A stretch of DNA of 64,000 nucleotides, taken from NCBI RefSeq assembly GCF_040676675.1, contig NZ_JBFAPK010000001.1, forward strand, positions 186,001 through 250,000, read 5' to 3'. The notes beneath the pieces are model-generated. The model saw nothing but the letters and a program-made list of their open reading frames with translations, had not been told where the DNA came from and ran no database searches. Below, piece after piece: positions 43,204-52,299 of this stretch. Position 1 is the first letter of the stretch, and every line of letters begins with the position of its first letter. A program made the translations under genes and the position numbers. Source of the stretch: JBFAPK01 sp040676675. GTDB taxonomy: Bacteria; Actinomycetota; Actinomycetes; Mycobacteriales; Micromonosporaceae.

Positions 43204-44055
43204 CTAGGCCGGCGGCAGGGCCAGGACGGCGAGCACGCCGAAGATCAGGAACGGTCCGAACGGCAGGTGCCCGGACCAGCGGATCCGTCCGGTCGCCAGC
43301 AGGACCAGGCTGACCACCGCCGAGCCGGCGAAGGCGAGCAGGAGCCCGAGCAGCACGGCGCCCCACCCGTACCAGCCGAGCAGGGCCGCGCCGCTGAGCG
43401 CCAGCTTGGCGTCGCCGAGGCCGAACCCGCGCCGGCCCAGCAACAGGGTCGAGGCCGCGAAGAGCAGCGCCACTCCGGCGCCGGCCAGCACGGCCCGTAC
43501 CCAGGCCCGGCCGTCCCCGCCGGCGGTCCAGGCGGCGAGCCCGAGCAGTCCCCAGGTGCCGGCCGCCGCGCCGTAGGTGAGCCGGTCCGGCAGCCGGTGC
43601 ACGGCGACGTCGACGAAGAGCAGCGGCACGGCACAGAGCACCCACCAGGCGAGCGCGATCGACTCCAGGACCGGCCGCCCGGCGAGCACGAGCACCGCGC
43701 CGGCGGCGAGCAGCACCAGTTCGAGCAGGAGCGGGGCGGCCCCGATCCGGGCTCCGCAGGCCGCGCAGCGAGCCGCCGGCGAGAGCGGCCGCAGGCCCGT
43801 ACGGGGCCCGAGGGGCGTCCGGCACCGGTCGCACGCCGTCCGGCGTGACCGGCCGGACGGTACGGCCTCGGTCGCCACGACCCAGCGGAGCAGCGGCGCC
43901 ACGAGCAGCAGCGGCGCCACGGCGGGCAGCGCGGCCCACCGTACGGGGCGCCGTCGCGGCACGGCTGCGGAAGCTCGCGGCGGGGAACCGTCCACCCCGG
44001 ACCGCTGCCGCGCGCCGGCCTCCGGGGACGCACTCCGCCGCGTCGTCACCCCCAC
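43204..44055 (-). CDS. Prepilin peptidase (A24 family, TadV/CpaA-type)
   Basis: About 283 residues from GTG 44055; GTG 44049 is equally possible, and longer N-termini are open but not protein-like. The protein has a cytoplasmic zinc-finger-like loop with two CxxC pairs (CDRCRTPLG and CAACGARIG) and several membrane spans. The two catalytic aspartates are in FVDVAVHRLPDRLT and GLGDAKLALSG. These are the active-site residues of aspartic prepilin peptidases. It should cleave the leader of pilins and TadE-like pseudopilins encoded by the adjacent divergent Tad operon. A full-length enzyme with CxxC pairs resembles the PilD type more than short TadV. Confidence 0.88.
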   Translation of the reverse strand: MGVTTRRSASPEAGARQRSGVDGSPPRASAAVPRRRPVRWAALPAVAPLLLVAPLLRWVVATEAVPSGRSRRTACDRCRTPLGPRTGLRPLSPAARCAACGARIGAAPLLLELVLLAAGAVLVLAGRPVLESIALAWWVLCAVPLLFVDVAVHRLPDRLTYGAAAGTWGLLGLAAWTAGGDGRAWVRAVLAGAGVALLFAASTLLLGRRGFGLGDAKLALSGAALLGWYGWGAVLLGLLLAFAGSAVVSLVLLATGRIRWSGHLPFGPFLIFGVLAVLALPPA

Positions 44056-44703
44056 ACCCCCGGGGAAAGCAAGCACGCCGCGTAGTTGAGTGGTCGCCGA
44101 CGGGCGCCCGGCGGCGTACCCGTCCGGCGCCGCCCGGCCGGCGGCGCCACCGGGGCGGGCGGGCGCCGGCGCGGGCCACCGGGTCGACGGAAACGAGCCA
44201 CCCGGCGCCGCGGCGCGGCGGTGACCCACCGGACAGAACCGCGCAGACCGGCGCCATTCGCCGTGAGGGAATCGCCGATGGACCGCGCGTCGCCGCGCTG
44301 GCGCATTCGCACCGTCAGCCCTCCGTACAGATCAATTTCCGATGTAGATCCGCGGGCGTCATATGACCTTTAACGGATAGCGCAAAGTTGATCGTAACCC
44401 TGCGTATTCCCGTTAATTGCCCCTGTTGCATCGCCGGTCGTCAGCCTATGCTCGCCCCTTGGATGGCACACAACCGGCGTACACAAGATCTATTTCGGCG
44501 GAATGGTCGTCCGATCACACCGAAACAACATCATCATCAGTGAATACCGGTACGGCGGAGCCGGCGGGCGCGGACGGGGCGCGCCGCCCCGACCCCGTCA
44601 TGCCAACCGGCCGGGACGAGCCGCCCTCCACCAGGGCGGACGCACGTGTCCCCGGCCTAGTGGACGGCACGTGTCGCCCGTGGAGGAGAAGGGGGAAACA
44701 GCG
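44056..44703. other. Divergent intergenic region upstream of the Tad operon
   Basis: This 648-base gap separates prepilin peptidase (minus) from the Tad operon (plus). The left half is extremely CG-rich; from about 44310 to 44540 it is AT-richer, as expected of promoter DNA. A possible promoter for the Tad operon is TTGCAT at 44426-44431 with TATGCT at 44447-44452 (15-base spacer, short). GGAGGAGAAGGGGG before 44704 is the ribosome site. A GTG-rich open frame here looks non-coding. Confidence 0.45.
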
Positions 44704-45270
44704 GTGCGGATGAGGCATCCGGGCCGGTTCCCGACCATCCTCATTGTGATCGGGATTGCCGCCGTGATGTCCGCCTGCGCCCGCCCCGGCCCCGCCGGTG
44801 ATCTCCTTTCCGCCGGCGGATCGAGCCGGTCGACCCCGAGCCCCGACGCCGGTACGGAGTCCGCGACGAAATCGGCGCTCGCGGCGTACGCGGGCTATCT
44901 CGCCGCGCTCCGGGAGGCCGAACTCGCGGCGGATCCGCACCATCCGTCGCTGCGGAAATACCTCGCCGATCCGCTGTTGACCCGGGTCGGTCTCGCCATT
45001 CGTGACGCGAAGGAGCACGGCGCCATGCGCACCGGCACCCTGGTCTCGGACCCGACGGTGACCGCCGTCAACCTCGACACCGTACCGGCGACGGTCTCCA
45101 TCCAGGACTGCCTGGACGCCACCGGCTACCGGCTGGTCTACGTCGGGAACCGGAAGGTGGTGCCCGGTTCCGCCAGCGGGCGCCACCTCGCGACCGCCAC
45201 CGCGACCCGTTATCCCGGCGACCGGTGGCTGATCAGTGCCGGCAGCACGCACGAGGACCAGCCGTGCTGA
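44704..45270 (+). CDS. Putative lipoprotein at head of Tad locus
   Basis: A 188-residue protein. GTG 44704 (ATG 44710 possible) is preceded by a strong purine-rich ribosome site. The signal peptide has a basic start (MRMRHPGRF), a hydrophobic core (TILIVIGIAAV) and a lipobox MSAC at residues about 21-24, so the mature protein begins with a lipidated cysteine. The remaining domain (AYAGYLAALREAELAADP... then TVSIQDCLDATGYRLVYVGN) resembles small exported proteins of unknown function that accompany actinobacterial pilus loci. The stop overlaps the next start by seven bases. Confidence 0.75.
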   Translation: MRMRHPGRFPTILIVIGIAAVMSACARPGPAGDLLSAGGSSRSTPSPDAGTESATKSALAAYAGYLAALREAELAADPHHPSLRKYLADPLLTRVGLAIRDAKEHGAMRTGTLVSDPTVTAVNLDTVPATVSIQDCLDATGYRLVYVGNRKVVPGSASGRHLATATATRYPGDRWLISAGSTHEDQPC

Positions 45271-46337
45271 GCCGGCGGGACGGCCGCCCGACGTACCGGC
45301 GGCGGCCCCGCTCCGCGGCGACGGTGCGCGCTCCCGAGCGGCGCCCACCGACCCTCCCCATCGCCGCGGCGGCGGCCCGGCGTGCGGTCGCCACGGCCGC
45401 CCGCCGGGCCAACGCGCCCACCGGGCACGACGCGGCGGACGCGGCCCCGGCGGTGCGCCGGGGCGCGGTCCTGGTGGCCGTCCTGTCGCTGGTACTGGCC
45501 GTCGCCGCGCCGGTGACCGCGGCCCGGCGCGCCGCCCCCGGCGCCGACTGCCCGCCCGGCCAGAGCAACTGCGACGTCTGGGACAGCCGGCCGGGCAACC
45601 CGAGCCGGCCGGGCCGTCCCGGCGACGGCGACGACGGGGGCGGAGGCGGCGAGCGGGTCTGCCGCCGCGACGGCGCGCCGGTCCCCTGCTACGACGACCT
45701 GCTCGGCTGGTTCAACAGCGCCGACGGCTGCTACTACAAGCTGCAGGAGCCGCAGCCGGAGGGGACACCCGAGGGCAAGCAGTGGTACCTGCGCAGCTGT
45801 TCCGGCACGCAGGACAGCCGGCTGCTGGACGCGGCGCCGGGCGGGTTCGTCCCGCCCGACCCGGAGGAGCTGGCGATGCGCGCGCTGGCCAGCATCGAGC
45901 TGGCCCGCCCCGCCGTGCACCTGGCCCCGAACAAGGGGCCCGGCCTGGTCGGCCTGCCGATCTGGATGTGGACGGATCCGCTGCCCGCACCGACCGCCTC
46001 GGCGAGCGCGCCCGGCCTCACCGTCACCATCCAGGCCCGGGCCCGCAAGGTGGTCTGGGACATGGGCGACGGTACGGAGATCGAGTGCGCCGGCGCCGGC
46101 ACCCGGTACGACCCGGCCCGGCACGGCGGTACCGCCTCGCCGGACTGCGGCTACGCCGGCGGGTACCCGCGGTCGAGCCGCAGCCAGCCCGGCGGGGTGT
46201 ACCGGGTGACCGCGACCACCACCTGGGAGGTGACCTGGACCGGGGGCGGCCGCAGCGGCACCCTGCCGCCGCAGACCAGGACCAGCGCCGCACCGGGGAC
46301 CATCCGCGTCGACGAGCTCCAGGTGGTGACCGAGTGA
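45264..46337 (+). CDS. Exported protein of unknown function in Tad locus
   Basis: A 357-residue protein. GTG 45264 overlaps the lipoprotein gene end. The N-terminus is basic and Ala-rich with a membrane or signal segment (GAVLVAVLSLVLAVAAPVTAARRA near residues 66-85). The exported part has several cysteines (DCPPGQSNC, RVCRRDGAPVPC, DGCYYK, RSCSG) that may form disulfides, and a C-terminal region (ITVTIQARARKVVWDMGDG-like, ECAG, VYRVTATTTWEVTW) that resembles a PKD/Ig-like beta domain. I do not recognise a named family. The GTGA overlap couples it to the SAF-domain gene, so a surface role in pilus assembly is likely. Confidence 0.65.
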   Translation: MLSRRDGRPTYRRRPRSAATVRAPERRPPTLPIAAAAARRAVATAARRANAPTGHDAADAAPAVRRGAVLVAVLSLVLAVAAPVTAARRAAPGADCPPGQSNCDVWDSRPGNPSRPGRPGDGDDGGGGGERVCRRDGAPVPCYDDLLGWFNSADGCYYKLQEPQPEGTPEGKQWYLRSCSGTQDSRLLDAAPGGFVPPDPEELAMRALASIELARPAVHLAPNKGPGLVGLPIWMWTDPLPAPTASASAPGLTVTIQARARKVVWDMGDGTEIECAGAGTRYDPARHGGTASPDCGYAGGYPRSSRSQPGGVYRVTATTTWEVTWTGGGRSGTLPPQTRTSAAPGTIRVDELQVVTE

Positions 46338-46987
46338 CCGCGCCGACCGCGAACAGTCCCGTGGCGCTCGGCGCACCGATCACCCCGCCCCGGGTGGTCC
46401 GGCAGCGCCGGATGCGACCCGGGCTGCTCGGGCTCGCGGTCCTGCTGATCGCCCTCGGCGGGCTCGGGTCGGCGTTCGCGGTCACCTCGGTACGCGCCAC
46501 CGGCAGCTACCTCGCCGTCGGCCGGGAGGTACCGGTCGGGACCGTACTGAGCCGGGACGACCTGGTCAGCGTCCAGGTCGCCGGCGGGCAGGGGCTGCGG
46601 CCCATCCCCACCGACCAGCTCGACCGGGTGGTCGGCAAGCGGGCCGCCGTGGCGCTGGCCCCGGGCAGCCTGCTGACCGCCGCCCAGCTCACCGACGAGC
46701 CGCTGCTCGGCCCGGGCCAGCAGCAGCTCTCGCTCGGCCTCAAGACCAGCGAGGTGCCGGCCCGGCAGCTGCACGCCGGCGACCGGGTGCTGCTGCTCAG
46801 CAAGCCGGTCAAGAACGCGGCCACCCCGGCGGCGAGCACCCGCTTCGAGGCAACCGTCATCGACATGGTCCGGGCCGAGGCCGGCGAGATCGTGCTCTAC
46901 CTGGCGCTCGCCGCTCGGGACGTGGCGCCGGTGGTGGCGCTGGCCGCGGAGAGCCGGATCGCCGTGGTCCTCGACACGGCGGCCTGA
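46334..46987 (+). CDS. SAF-domain protein (CpaB/RcpC-like)
   Basis: A 217-residue protein starting at GTG 46334 (GTGA overlap). It has one N-terminal membrane segment (GLLGLAVLLIALGGLGSAFAV) and then the SAF domain: YLAVGREVPVGTVLSRDDLV near residues 60-80, then KRAAVALAPGSLLTAAQL. CpaB/RcpC proteins are periplasmic or outer-side parts of Tad pilus machines in Gram-negative bacteria. In actinobacteria the equivalent is membrane-anchored and faces the cell wall. Two bases separate it from the TadZ-like gene. Confidence 0.8.
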   Translation: MTAPTANSPVALGAPITPPRVVRQRRMRPGLLGLAVLLIALGGLGSAFAVTSVRATGSYLAVGREVPVGTVLSRDDLVSVQVAGGQGLRPIPTDQLDRVVGKRAAVALAPGSLLTAAQLTDEPLLGPGQQQLSLGLKTSEVPARQLHAGDRVLLLSKPVKNAATPAASTRFEATVIDMVRAEAGEIVLYLALAARDVAPVVALAAESRIAVVLDTAA

Positions 46988-46989
46988 CC

Positions 46990-47790
46990 ATGGCCGTCAT
47001 CGCCTTCGTCGCCGGCAAGGGCGCCCCGGGGGTGACCACGGCCGCCCTGGCCTGCACGCTCTCCTGGCACCGCCGGACCGTGCTGGCCGAGTGCGACCCG
47101 GCCGGCGGCTCGATCCTCGCCGGCTACCTGGGCGGCGCGCTCGACGGGCCGCGCGGCATCGGCGAGCTGGCGGTGGCGGAGCTGCGCGACGGCAACCTGG
47201 ACCGCGCCTTCTGGACCCAGCTGGTCGACCTGGACGCGCCGAAGCGGGAACGGCTGCTCCTGCCCGGCGTGGTCGACCCGGCGCAGGCGGGCAGCGTCAC
47301 CCCGCTCTGGCAGCGGTTCGCCGACTTCTTCGCCGGGCTGGAGCGGGGCGAGCCCGGCTACGACGTGCTCGTCGACTGTGGACGGTTGCAGGTGGCCGCG
47401 CCGCCGTGGCCGCTGCTCCGTACCGCCGCGGTGGTGCTGGTCGTCACGGCCGCGCACCTGCCCGGCCTCTCCAGCGCGCGGGCCACCGTACGGGCCATCC
47501 AGCGGGACTTCGCCGAGCACCGGGTACCGGCCGGCTCGCTGCGGCTGCTGCTCGTGGGCGAGGGCCACCAGCGGGGCGAGGTGAGCAAGGCGCTCCAGCT
47601 GCCGGTGATCGCGCAGCTGCCCCGCGACCCGCGTACCGCCGAGGTGCTCGGCCACGGCGGCACGGTACGGGCGGGGCGGCCGTTGATGCGCGCGGCCGGC
47701 GCCCTCGAGGTGCCGATCGGTGCCCTGCTGGACCGGCGGCGGGCGCGGCTGAGCTGGCCGGGGGCACCGGAGGTGGCGGATGCGGTTTGA
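46990..47790 (+). CDS. TadZ/CpaE-like MinD-family ATPase
   Basis: A 266-residue protein beginning at ATG 46990. The deviant Walker A motif GKGAPGVTT is at residues 9-17 and an ADP/ATP-sensing ECDPAGG at 34-40. Later motifs (VLVDCGRLQ, Walker B-like, and VVLVVTAAHLPGLSS) fit the ParA/MinD superfamily. TadZ/CpaE proteins position the Tad pilus machine in the cell. It overlaps tadA by 11 bases, the usual gene order. Confidence 0.8.
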   Translation: MAVIAFVAGKGAPGVTTAALACTLSWHRRTVLAECDPAGGSILAGYLGGALDGPRGIGELAVAELRDGNLDRAFWTQLVDLDAPKRERLLLPGVVDPAQAGSVTPLWQRFADFFAGLERGEPGYDVLVDCGRLQVAAPPWPLLRTAAVVLVVTAAHLPGLSSARATVRAIQRDFAEHRVPAGSLRLLLVGEGHQRGEVSKALQLPVIAQLPRDPRTAEVLGHGGTVRAGRPLMRAAGALEVPIGALLDRRRARLSWPGAPEVADAV

Positions 47791-49360
47791 GCCGGTCCGG
47801 TACGACCCGCGCACCCGCGACGGCGGGATCGCCTCGATCGCCCCGCCGCTGGCCCCCGGCACGCCCCCGGCGCCGCCGAACGGGCACCACGCCGAGCCCG
47901 CGGCCCCGCCGGTCGTGCCGCCACCGCCGGTGGGCGCGCCGGTGACCGCGCCGCCGCCCCGGCCCCGGGTCGACTACGCCCTGGTCCGGGAGCTGCGCCG
48001 GCGGCTCAGCGAGCGGCTCACCGCCTGGCAGCGCGGGCGGGACTTCACCGCCGCCGAGGAGGAGTACGAGCGGGGCCGGCTCGCCGTGCTGGTGGTCGCC
48101 GAGTACGCCGACTCGGTCCGCCGGGCCGGTACGCCGATGCCGGCGGCCGAGGAACGGGCCCTGCTCGACCAGGTCACCGCCGAGCTGGTCGGGCTGGGCC
48201 GGCTGCAGAGCCTGCTCGGCGACGACTCGATCGAGGAGGTGCACATCCTCGGCTGCGACCTGGTCCGCATCGCCCGGCACGGCGGCGGCGTCGAGTGGGG
48301 CGAACCGATCGCCGACAGCGACGAGGAGCTGGTGGAGATCCTCCAGGCCGCGGCGCGGCGGGCCGGGGCGACGGAACGTTCGCTCTCCACCTCGAAGCCC
48401 ACCCTGGACCTGCAACTGCCCGACGGCAGCCGGCTGGCCGCGGTCTTCCTGGTCAGCCACCGGCCGTACGCGGTGCTGCGCCGGCACAACACGCTCGACG
48501 TGACCCTCGACGACATCTGCGGCGGCCGGGCCGACCTGGACGAGATGGTGGACGTGCTGCTCCGGGACTTCCTGCGCGGGGCGATGGCGGCCGGGCTCAA
48601 CGTCATGGTGGCCGGGCTGGCCGGGGCCGGCAAGACGACGGTGATCCGCGCGCTGATGCACGAGATCCCGGAGGACGAGCCGTTCGTGCTGCTGGAGGAG
48701 AGCCGCGAGCTGCTGCCGGCGCGCGGCCGGCGCCGGCACCGGGCGGTGATGAGCTTCGAGTCGCGGGAGGGGCACGGCGAGCGCGGCCCGGACGGCCGCC
48801 CGGCCGGGGAGGTGACCATCGCCGATCTCATCCCGGTGGCGCTTCGGATGGGCGTACTGCGGATCATCGTGGGCGAGGTCCGGTCCCGCGAGATCGTGCC
48901 GATGCTCCAGGCCATGACGACCAGCCGCGGCTCGATGTGCACGATCCACGCCCGTACCCCGGCCGGGGTGGGCGAGCGGATCGTCGAGCTGGCGCTCTCG
49001 CACGGCCGGGAGATGACCGTGGACCAGGCACGCCGGATGGCCGGGAACGCGCTGGACCTGATCGTCTACGTGACGGTCGAGGACGAGACCGCGATCGGCG
49101 GGCGCAAGGAACGGTTCGTCTCGCACGTCGAGGAGGTCATCGGGGTCGGTGACGGCAACCGGATCACCACCACGACCATCTTCGGTCCGGGCCCCGACGG
49201 CCGGGCCGTACCCCGGCACCTGCCCGAGCGAGTCCGCGACCAGCTGATGCGGGTCGGCTACGACCCGCGGCTGCTCTCCCGCTACATCGAGGCGGGCGTC
49301 GGCGCGTGGCGTCGACCCCGGCACAGCCGGCTGGGACCGCGGGCCGTGGGGGGCGGGTGA
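47780..49360 (+). CDS. tadA: Tad pilus assembly ATPase TadA (CpaF family)
   Basis: A 526-residue secretion ATPase starting at ATG 47780. Residues about 278-286 form Walker A (GLAGAGKTT). The Asp box and Walker B region follow (EDEPFVLLEESREL, then ADLIPVALRMGVLRIIVGEV), and the His box is TTSRGSMCTIHARTP. The N-terminal 60 residues are Pro/Ala-rich. TadA hexamers in the cytoplasm drive assembly of Flp-type pili with TadB and TadC. The overlap with tadZ and tadB supports one operon. Confidence 0.93.
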   Translation: MRFEPVRYDPRTRDGGIASIAPPLAPGTPPAPPNGHHAEPAAPPVVPPPPVGAPVTAPPPRPRVDYALVRELRRRLSERLTAWQRGRDFTAAEEEYERGRLAVLVVAEYADSVRRAGTPMPAAEERALLDQVTAELVGLGRLQSLLGDDSIEEVHILGCDLVRIARHGGGVEWGEPIADSDEELVEILQAAARRAGATERSLSTSKPTLDLQLPDGSRLAAVFLVSHRPYAVLRRHNTLDVTLDDICGGRADLDEMVDVLLRDFLRGAMAAGLNVMVAGLAGAGKTTVIRALMHEIPEDEPFVLLEESRELLPARGRRRHRAVMSFESREGHGERGPDGRPAGEVTIADLIPVALRMGVLRIIVGEVRSREIVPMLQAMTTSRGSMCTIHARTPAGVGERIVELALSHGREMTVDQARRMAGNALDLIVYVTVEDETAIGGRKERFVSHVEEVIGVGDGNRITTTTIFGPGPDGRAVPRHLPERVRDQLMRVGYDPRLLSRYIEAGVGAWRRPRHSRLGPRAVGGG

Positions 49361-49362
49361 CG

Positions 49363-50331
49363 ATGCCGGCCAACCTGGAGCTGATCGCGGTGTGCTCCGG
49401 CGCCGCCTGCGTGGGCGGGCTGGTGCTGCTGGTCGTGGCGCTGGTCGGCACCCGCCGCCCGGCCGGGCCGGCGTCGGTGCCGGGCCGGTGGCTGGGCCGG
49501 TTCTGGCTGGGTGCGGGCGCGAACCGGCGGGAGCAGCGCCGGCACCAGGCGCTGCTCGTCGTCGCGGTGGTCGCCGGGGCGCTGGCGTTCCTGCTGACCG
49601 GCCTGCCGGTGGTAGGGCTGCTGGTCGTCGTCGCGGTGCCGGGTACGCCCTGGCTCTTCACCGTCGGCCGGGCCGAGCAGCGGGCCATCGCGCGGATCGA
49701 GGCGGTCGGCGAGTGGACCCGCCGGCTGCGGGACGTGTCCGGCGTCGGCCAGGGACTCCAGCAGGCCATCATCGGTACGGCCGTCACCGCCCCAGAGGAG
49801 ATCGACGAGGAGGTACGGCTGCTCGCCGAGCGGCTGCGCGCCGGCTGGGTGGCCCGGACCGCCCTGCTCGCGTTCGCTGAGGACATCGGCGACCCGGTCT
49901 GCGACCAGGTGGTGGCGGCGCTGATCCTGCACCTGGCCGACCGGGGGGAACGGCTCGGCGACGTGCTCGGCTCGATCGCGACGGCCGCCGCCGCCGAGGT
50001 CGCCACCCGGCGGGAGGTCGAGGCGAAGCGGACCCAGCCCCGGTTCGCGGTGCGCTTCCTCACCGGGATGACGCTGCTGACCCTCGGCTACGGCCTGCTC
50101 AACCCGACCTACATGCGCCCGTACGCGACCGGGACCGGGCAGCTGGTGATGGTGGTACTGGGCGGCTCCTTCGTCGCCCTGCTGGCCTGGGTACGGGCGA
50201 TGAGCCTGCCGCCCCGGCCGGTCCGCTTCCTCGCCCCGCCCGCCGCCCGGGAGCCGGCCAACGGTCAGCCGGCCGCCGTACGGTCGGTCGCCGGCGCCGG
50301 GTTCCTGCGGACCGGGGAGGCGGCCAGATGA
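49363..50331 (+). CDS. tadB: Tad pilus platform protein TadB (type II secretion F family)
   Basis: A 322-residue membrane protein. I use ATG 49363; GTG 49357, in a GTGA overlap with the tadA stop, is the alternative. It shows an N-terminal membrane segment, two close spans (LLVVAVVAGALAFLLTGLPVVGLLVVVAV), a cytoplasmic helical T2SSF domain (RRLRDVSGVGQGLQQAIIGTAVTAP) and further C-terminal spans. TadB forms the inner platform to which TadA docks. It overlaps tadC by four bases. Confidence 0.88.
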   Translation: MPANLELIAVCSGAACVGGLVLLVVALVGTRRPAGPASVPGRWLGRFWLGAGANRREQRRHQALLVVAVVAGALAFLLTGLPVVGLLVVVAVPGTPWLFTVGRAEQRAIARIEAVGEWTRRLRDVSGVGQGLQQAIIGTAVTAPEEIDEEVRLLAERLRAGWVARTALLAFAEDIGDPVCDQVVAALILHLADRGERLGDVLGSIATAAAAEVATRREVEAKRTQPRFAVRFLTGMTLLTLGYGLLNPTYMRPYATGTGQLVMVVLGGSFVALLAWVRAMSLPPRPVRFLAPPAAREPANGQPAAVRSVAGAGFLRTGEAAR

Positions 50332-51197
50332 TCGTCAACTGGCCGCTGGCCGCCGCGGTGACCGGGGGTGCCGCGATCGGCCTCGGGATCTTCTTGGTGA
50401 TCCGGGAGGCGCTGCCGCCCGCACCGGCCCTCGGCCCGGCGCTGCGCCGGCTGCACCAGCCGCCCCGTCCGGCCGGTACCGCCGGGGTCGGGCGGAACCT
50501 GGACTGGCTGCACGGACCGGCCCGCTGGCTGCGCCCGCCCACCCGCGACCTGGCCCTGCTGGGCCGCACCCCCGAGCAGTACGCCCTCTCGCTCCTGCTC
50601 TCGGCGCTGGTCGGCCTGGTAGCGCCGGCCCTGGCCGCAGCGGTGGTCGCGGCGGCCGGCGTCGGCCTGCCGGTCGCGGTACCGGCCGGCGTCGGGGTCG
50701 GGCTCGCCGCGCTGAGCGCGCTGCTGGCGCATCACGACGTGCTGAGCCGGGCCGAGCGGGCGCGCCGCGAGTTCCGCCGGGCCATCTGCACGTACCTGGA
50801 CCTGGTGGCGCTGCAACTCTCCGCCGCGCACGGGCCGGTGCAGGCGCTGGAGCAGGCCGCCGGGGTCTGCGACGGCTGGGTCTTCGAGCGGATCCGGGAG
50901 GCGCTGCGGATGGCCCAGCTACAGATGCACTCGCCCTGGGACGAGCTGCGCCAGCTCGCCGACGAGATCGGCGTACCGGAGCTCGGCGACGTCGGCGCGA
51001 TCATGCAGTCCTCCGGCTCGGAGGGCGCCCAGGTGCACGAGACGCTGCGCAGCCGGGCCGACTCGCTGCGCGAGCAGATCCGCACCGACAACCTCGCCCG
51101 GGCGGAGGCGGTCACCGGGCGGCTCGACGTGCCCGGCGCGCTGTTGGTCTTCATCCTCGTCGGCTTCGTCCTCTACCCGTTCATGACCCGGATCTGA
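50328..51197 (+). CDS. tadC: Tad pilus platform protein TadC (type II secretion F family)
   Basis: A 289-residue membrane protein starting at ATG 50328 (ATGA overlap with tadB). The first membrane span is at the N-terminus, a pair of spans follows near residues 86-130, and the cytoplasmic T2SSF domain (FRRAICTYLDLVALQLSAAH, then SEGAQVHETLRSRADSLREQ) precedes a final span (GALLVFILVGFVLYPFM). TadC partners TadB in the assembly platform. Its N-terminus is Pro-rich and differs between species. Confidence 0.88.
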   Translation: MIVNWPLAAAVTGGAAIGLGIFLVIREALPPAPALGPALRRLHQPPRPAGTAGVGRNLDWLHGPARWLRPPTRDLALLGRTPEQYALSLLLSALVGLVAPALAAAVVAAAGVGLPVAVPAGVGVGLAALSALLAHHDVLSRAERARREFRRAICTYLDLVALQLSAAHGPVQALEQAAGVCDGWVFERIREALRMAQLQMHSPWDELRQLADEIGVPELGDVGAIMQSSGSEGAQVHETLRSRADSLREQIRTDNLARAEAVTGRLDVPGALLVFILVGFVLYPFMTRI

Positions 51198-51221
51198 CCG
51201 TCGCCTGCGAAGGGAGCCCCC

Positions 51222-51428
51222 GTGGCCGTCATCGCGTACCTCTACAGCCGCCTCGCCGACCGCCTGCGCCAACTGGGCCGGGAGCCCGACCGGGGCGACA
51301 ACCCCGTACCGACGGCGGTCATCATCGTCGGGCTCGCCATCCTCGCCGCGGCGGTGGTCACCTGGGCCTACAACACCGCCGACGGGTTCATGGACCGCGT
51401 CGTACCGGGCACCCCCACCCTCCAGTGA
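51222..51428 (+). CDS. Small membrane protein, candidate Flp-type pilin
   Basis: A 68-residue protein starting at GTG 51222 with AGGGAG five bases upstream. It has a basic N-terminus, then a single hydrophobic helix (PVPTAVIIVGLAILAAAVVTWAY) and a short polar C-terminus. Length and position directly after tadC and before tadE are those of a Flp major pilin. The canonical prepilin site with Glu at +5 is not present: RGDNP precedes the helix. It is thus either an atypical pilin or a small accessory membrane protein. It overlaps the following gene (GTGA). Confidence 0.6.
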   Translation: MAVIAYLYSRLADRLRQLGREPDRGDNPVPTAVIIVGLAILAAAVVTWAYNTADGFMDRVVPGTPTLQ

Positions 51429-51862
51429 GCGGCGGCGACGCGCGGGGCCTTCCGCCGGCACGGCGCGGCGGCGGGGCGGACGGGGAGCGGGACCGGGGCG
51501 CCTCCCCGGTCGAGCTGGCGATCCTGCTGCCGGGCATCCTGGTGCTGCTCTTCGCCGCGGTACAGGTGGCGGCGATCTTCCTGGCCCGCACGGTCGCCCT
51601 CGCCGCCGCCCAGGAGGCCGTCGGCACGGTACGGGTGCACGACGGCCCGCCGGACGCGGCGGGGGTCGCCGCCGCCGAGCGCTTCATCGCCGGCTCCGGG
51701 GACTGGCTCACCGGGGCGCGGGTCTACCGCTCCTCGCCCGTCTCGGACGGCACCCGGGTCAGCTTCACCGTCGAGGGGCGCGCGCTGTCGATCCTGCCGT
51801 GGGTCGACTTTCCCGTGCGGCAGACGGCCCACGGCACGGTCGAACGCTTCACGGTCGAGTGA
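51425..51862 (+). CDS. TadE-like pseudopilin
   Basis: A 145-residue protein starting at GTG 51425 (GTGA overlap). The TadE signature lies near residues 22-46: ERDRGASPVELAILLPGIL, then LVLLFAAVQVAAIFLA, with the conserved Glu at the start of the helix. The C-terminal part is a small beta domain exposed outside. TadE-family pseudopilins are processed by prepilin peptidase and are minor components of Tad pili. The next gene overlaps by one base (TGATG). Confidence 0.85.
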   Translation: MSGGDARGLPPARRGGGADGERDRGASPVELAILLPGILVLLFAAVQVAAIFLARTVALAAAQEAVGTVRVHDGPPDAAGVAAAERFIAGSGDWLTGARVYRSSPVSDGTRVSFTVEGRALSILPWVDFPVRQTAHGTVERFTVE

Positions 51863-52299
51863 TGGCCGGGCGCGAGCGGGGCTCGGTCTCGATCGAGGTG
51901 ACCATCCTCGTACCGGTCTTCCTGCTGCTGGTGGCGCTGGCCGCGGTGGCCGGGCGCGGCGTGGTCGCGCAGAACGCCATCGAGGTGGCGGCGCACGACG
52001 CCGCCCGGGCCGCCTCCATCTCCCGTACCGCCGCCGCGGCCGACGCCAACGCCCGCGCCGCCGTGGACGAGTCGCTGCGGAACCAGGGGCTGGACTGCGC
52101 GGCGCTGTCGGTGCGAACGGACGTGACCGACTTCGCCCGACCGGTCGGACCGGCGGACCCCGCCGACCCGCCCGTGGTCTCGGTCAGCGTCACCTGCGAA
52201 CTCTCGTTCGCCGACCTGCCGCTGCCCGGCCCGCTGGACTCGACCGTGCTGACCGCCGCCTTCACCTCGCCGCTCGACTGGTACCGGAGCCGGTCGTGA
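51862..52299 (+). CDS. TadE/TadF-like pseudopilin
   Basis: A 145-residue protein starting at ATG 51862. Its N-terminus, MAGRERGSVSIEVTILVPVF, has the G-S-x-x-x-E arrangement of TadE/TadF pseudopilins, followed by a hydrophobic helix and an external domain with two cysteines. It is a second minor pilus component. The stop overlaps the GTG of the next gene. Confidence 0.85.
   Translation: MAGRERGSVSIEVTILVPVFLLLVALAAVAGRGVVAQNAIEVAAHDAARAASISRTAAAADANARAAVDESLRNQGLDCAALSVRTDVTDFARPVGPADPADPPVVSVSVTCELSFADLPLPGPLDSTVLTAAFTSPLDWYRSRS

Noticed and set aside
44417..44713. Plus-strand frame before the Tad lipoprotein
   Set aside because: Ser/Thr/Arg-rich composition, no ribosome site, overlaps the probable promoter and the ribosome site of the next gene.
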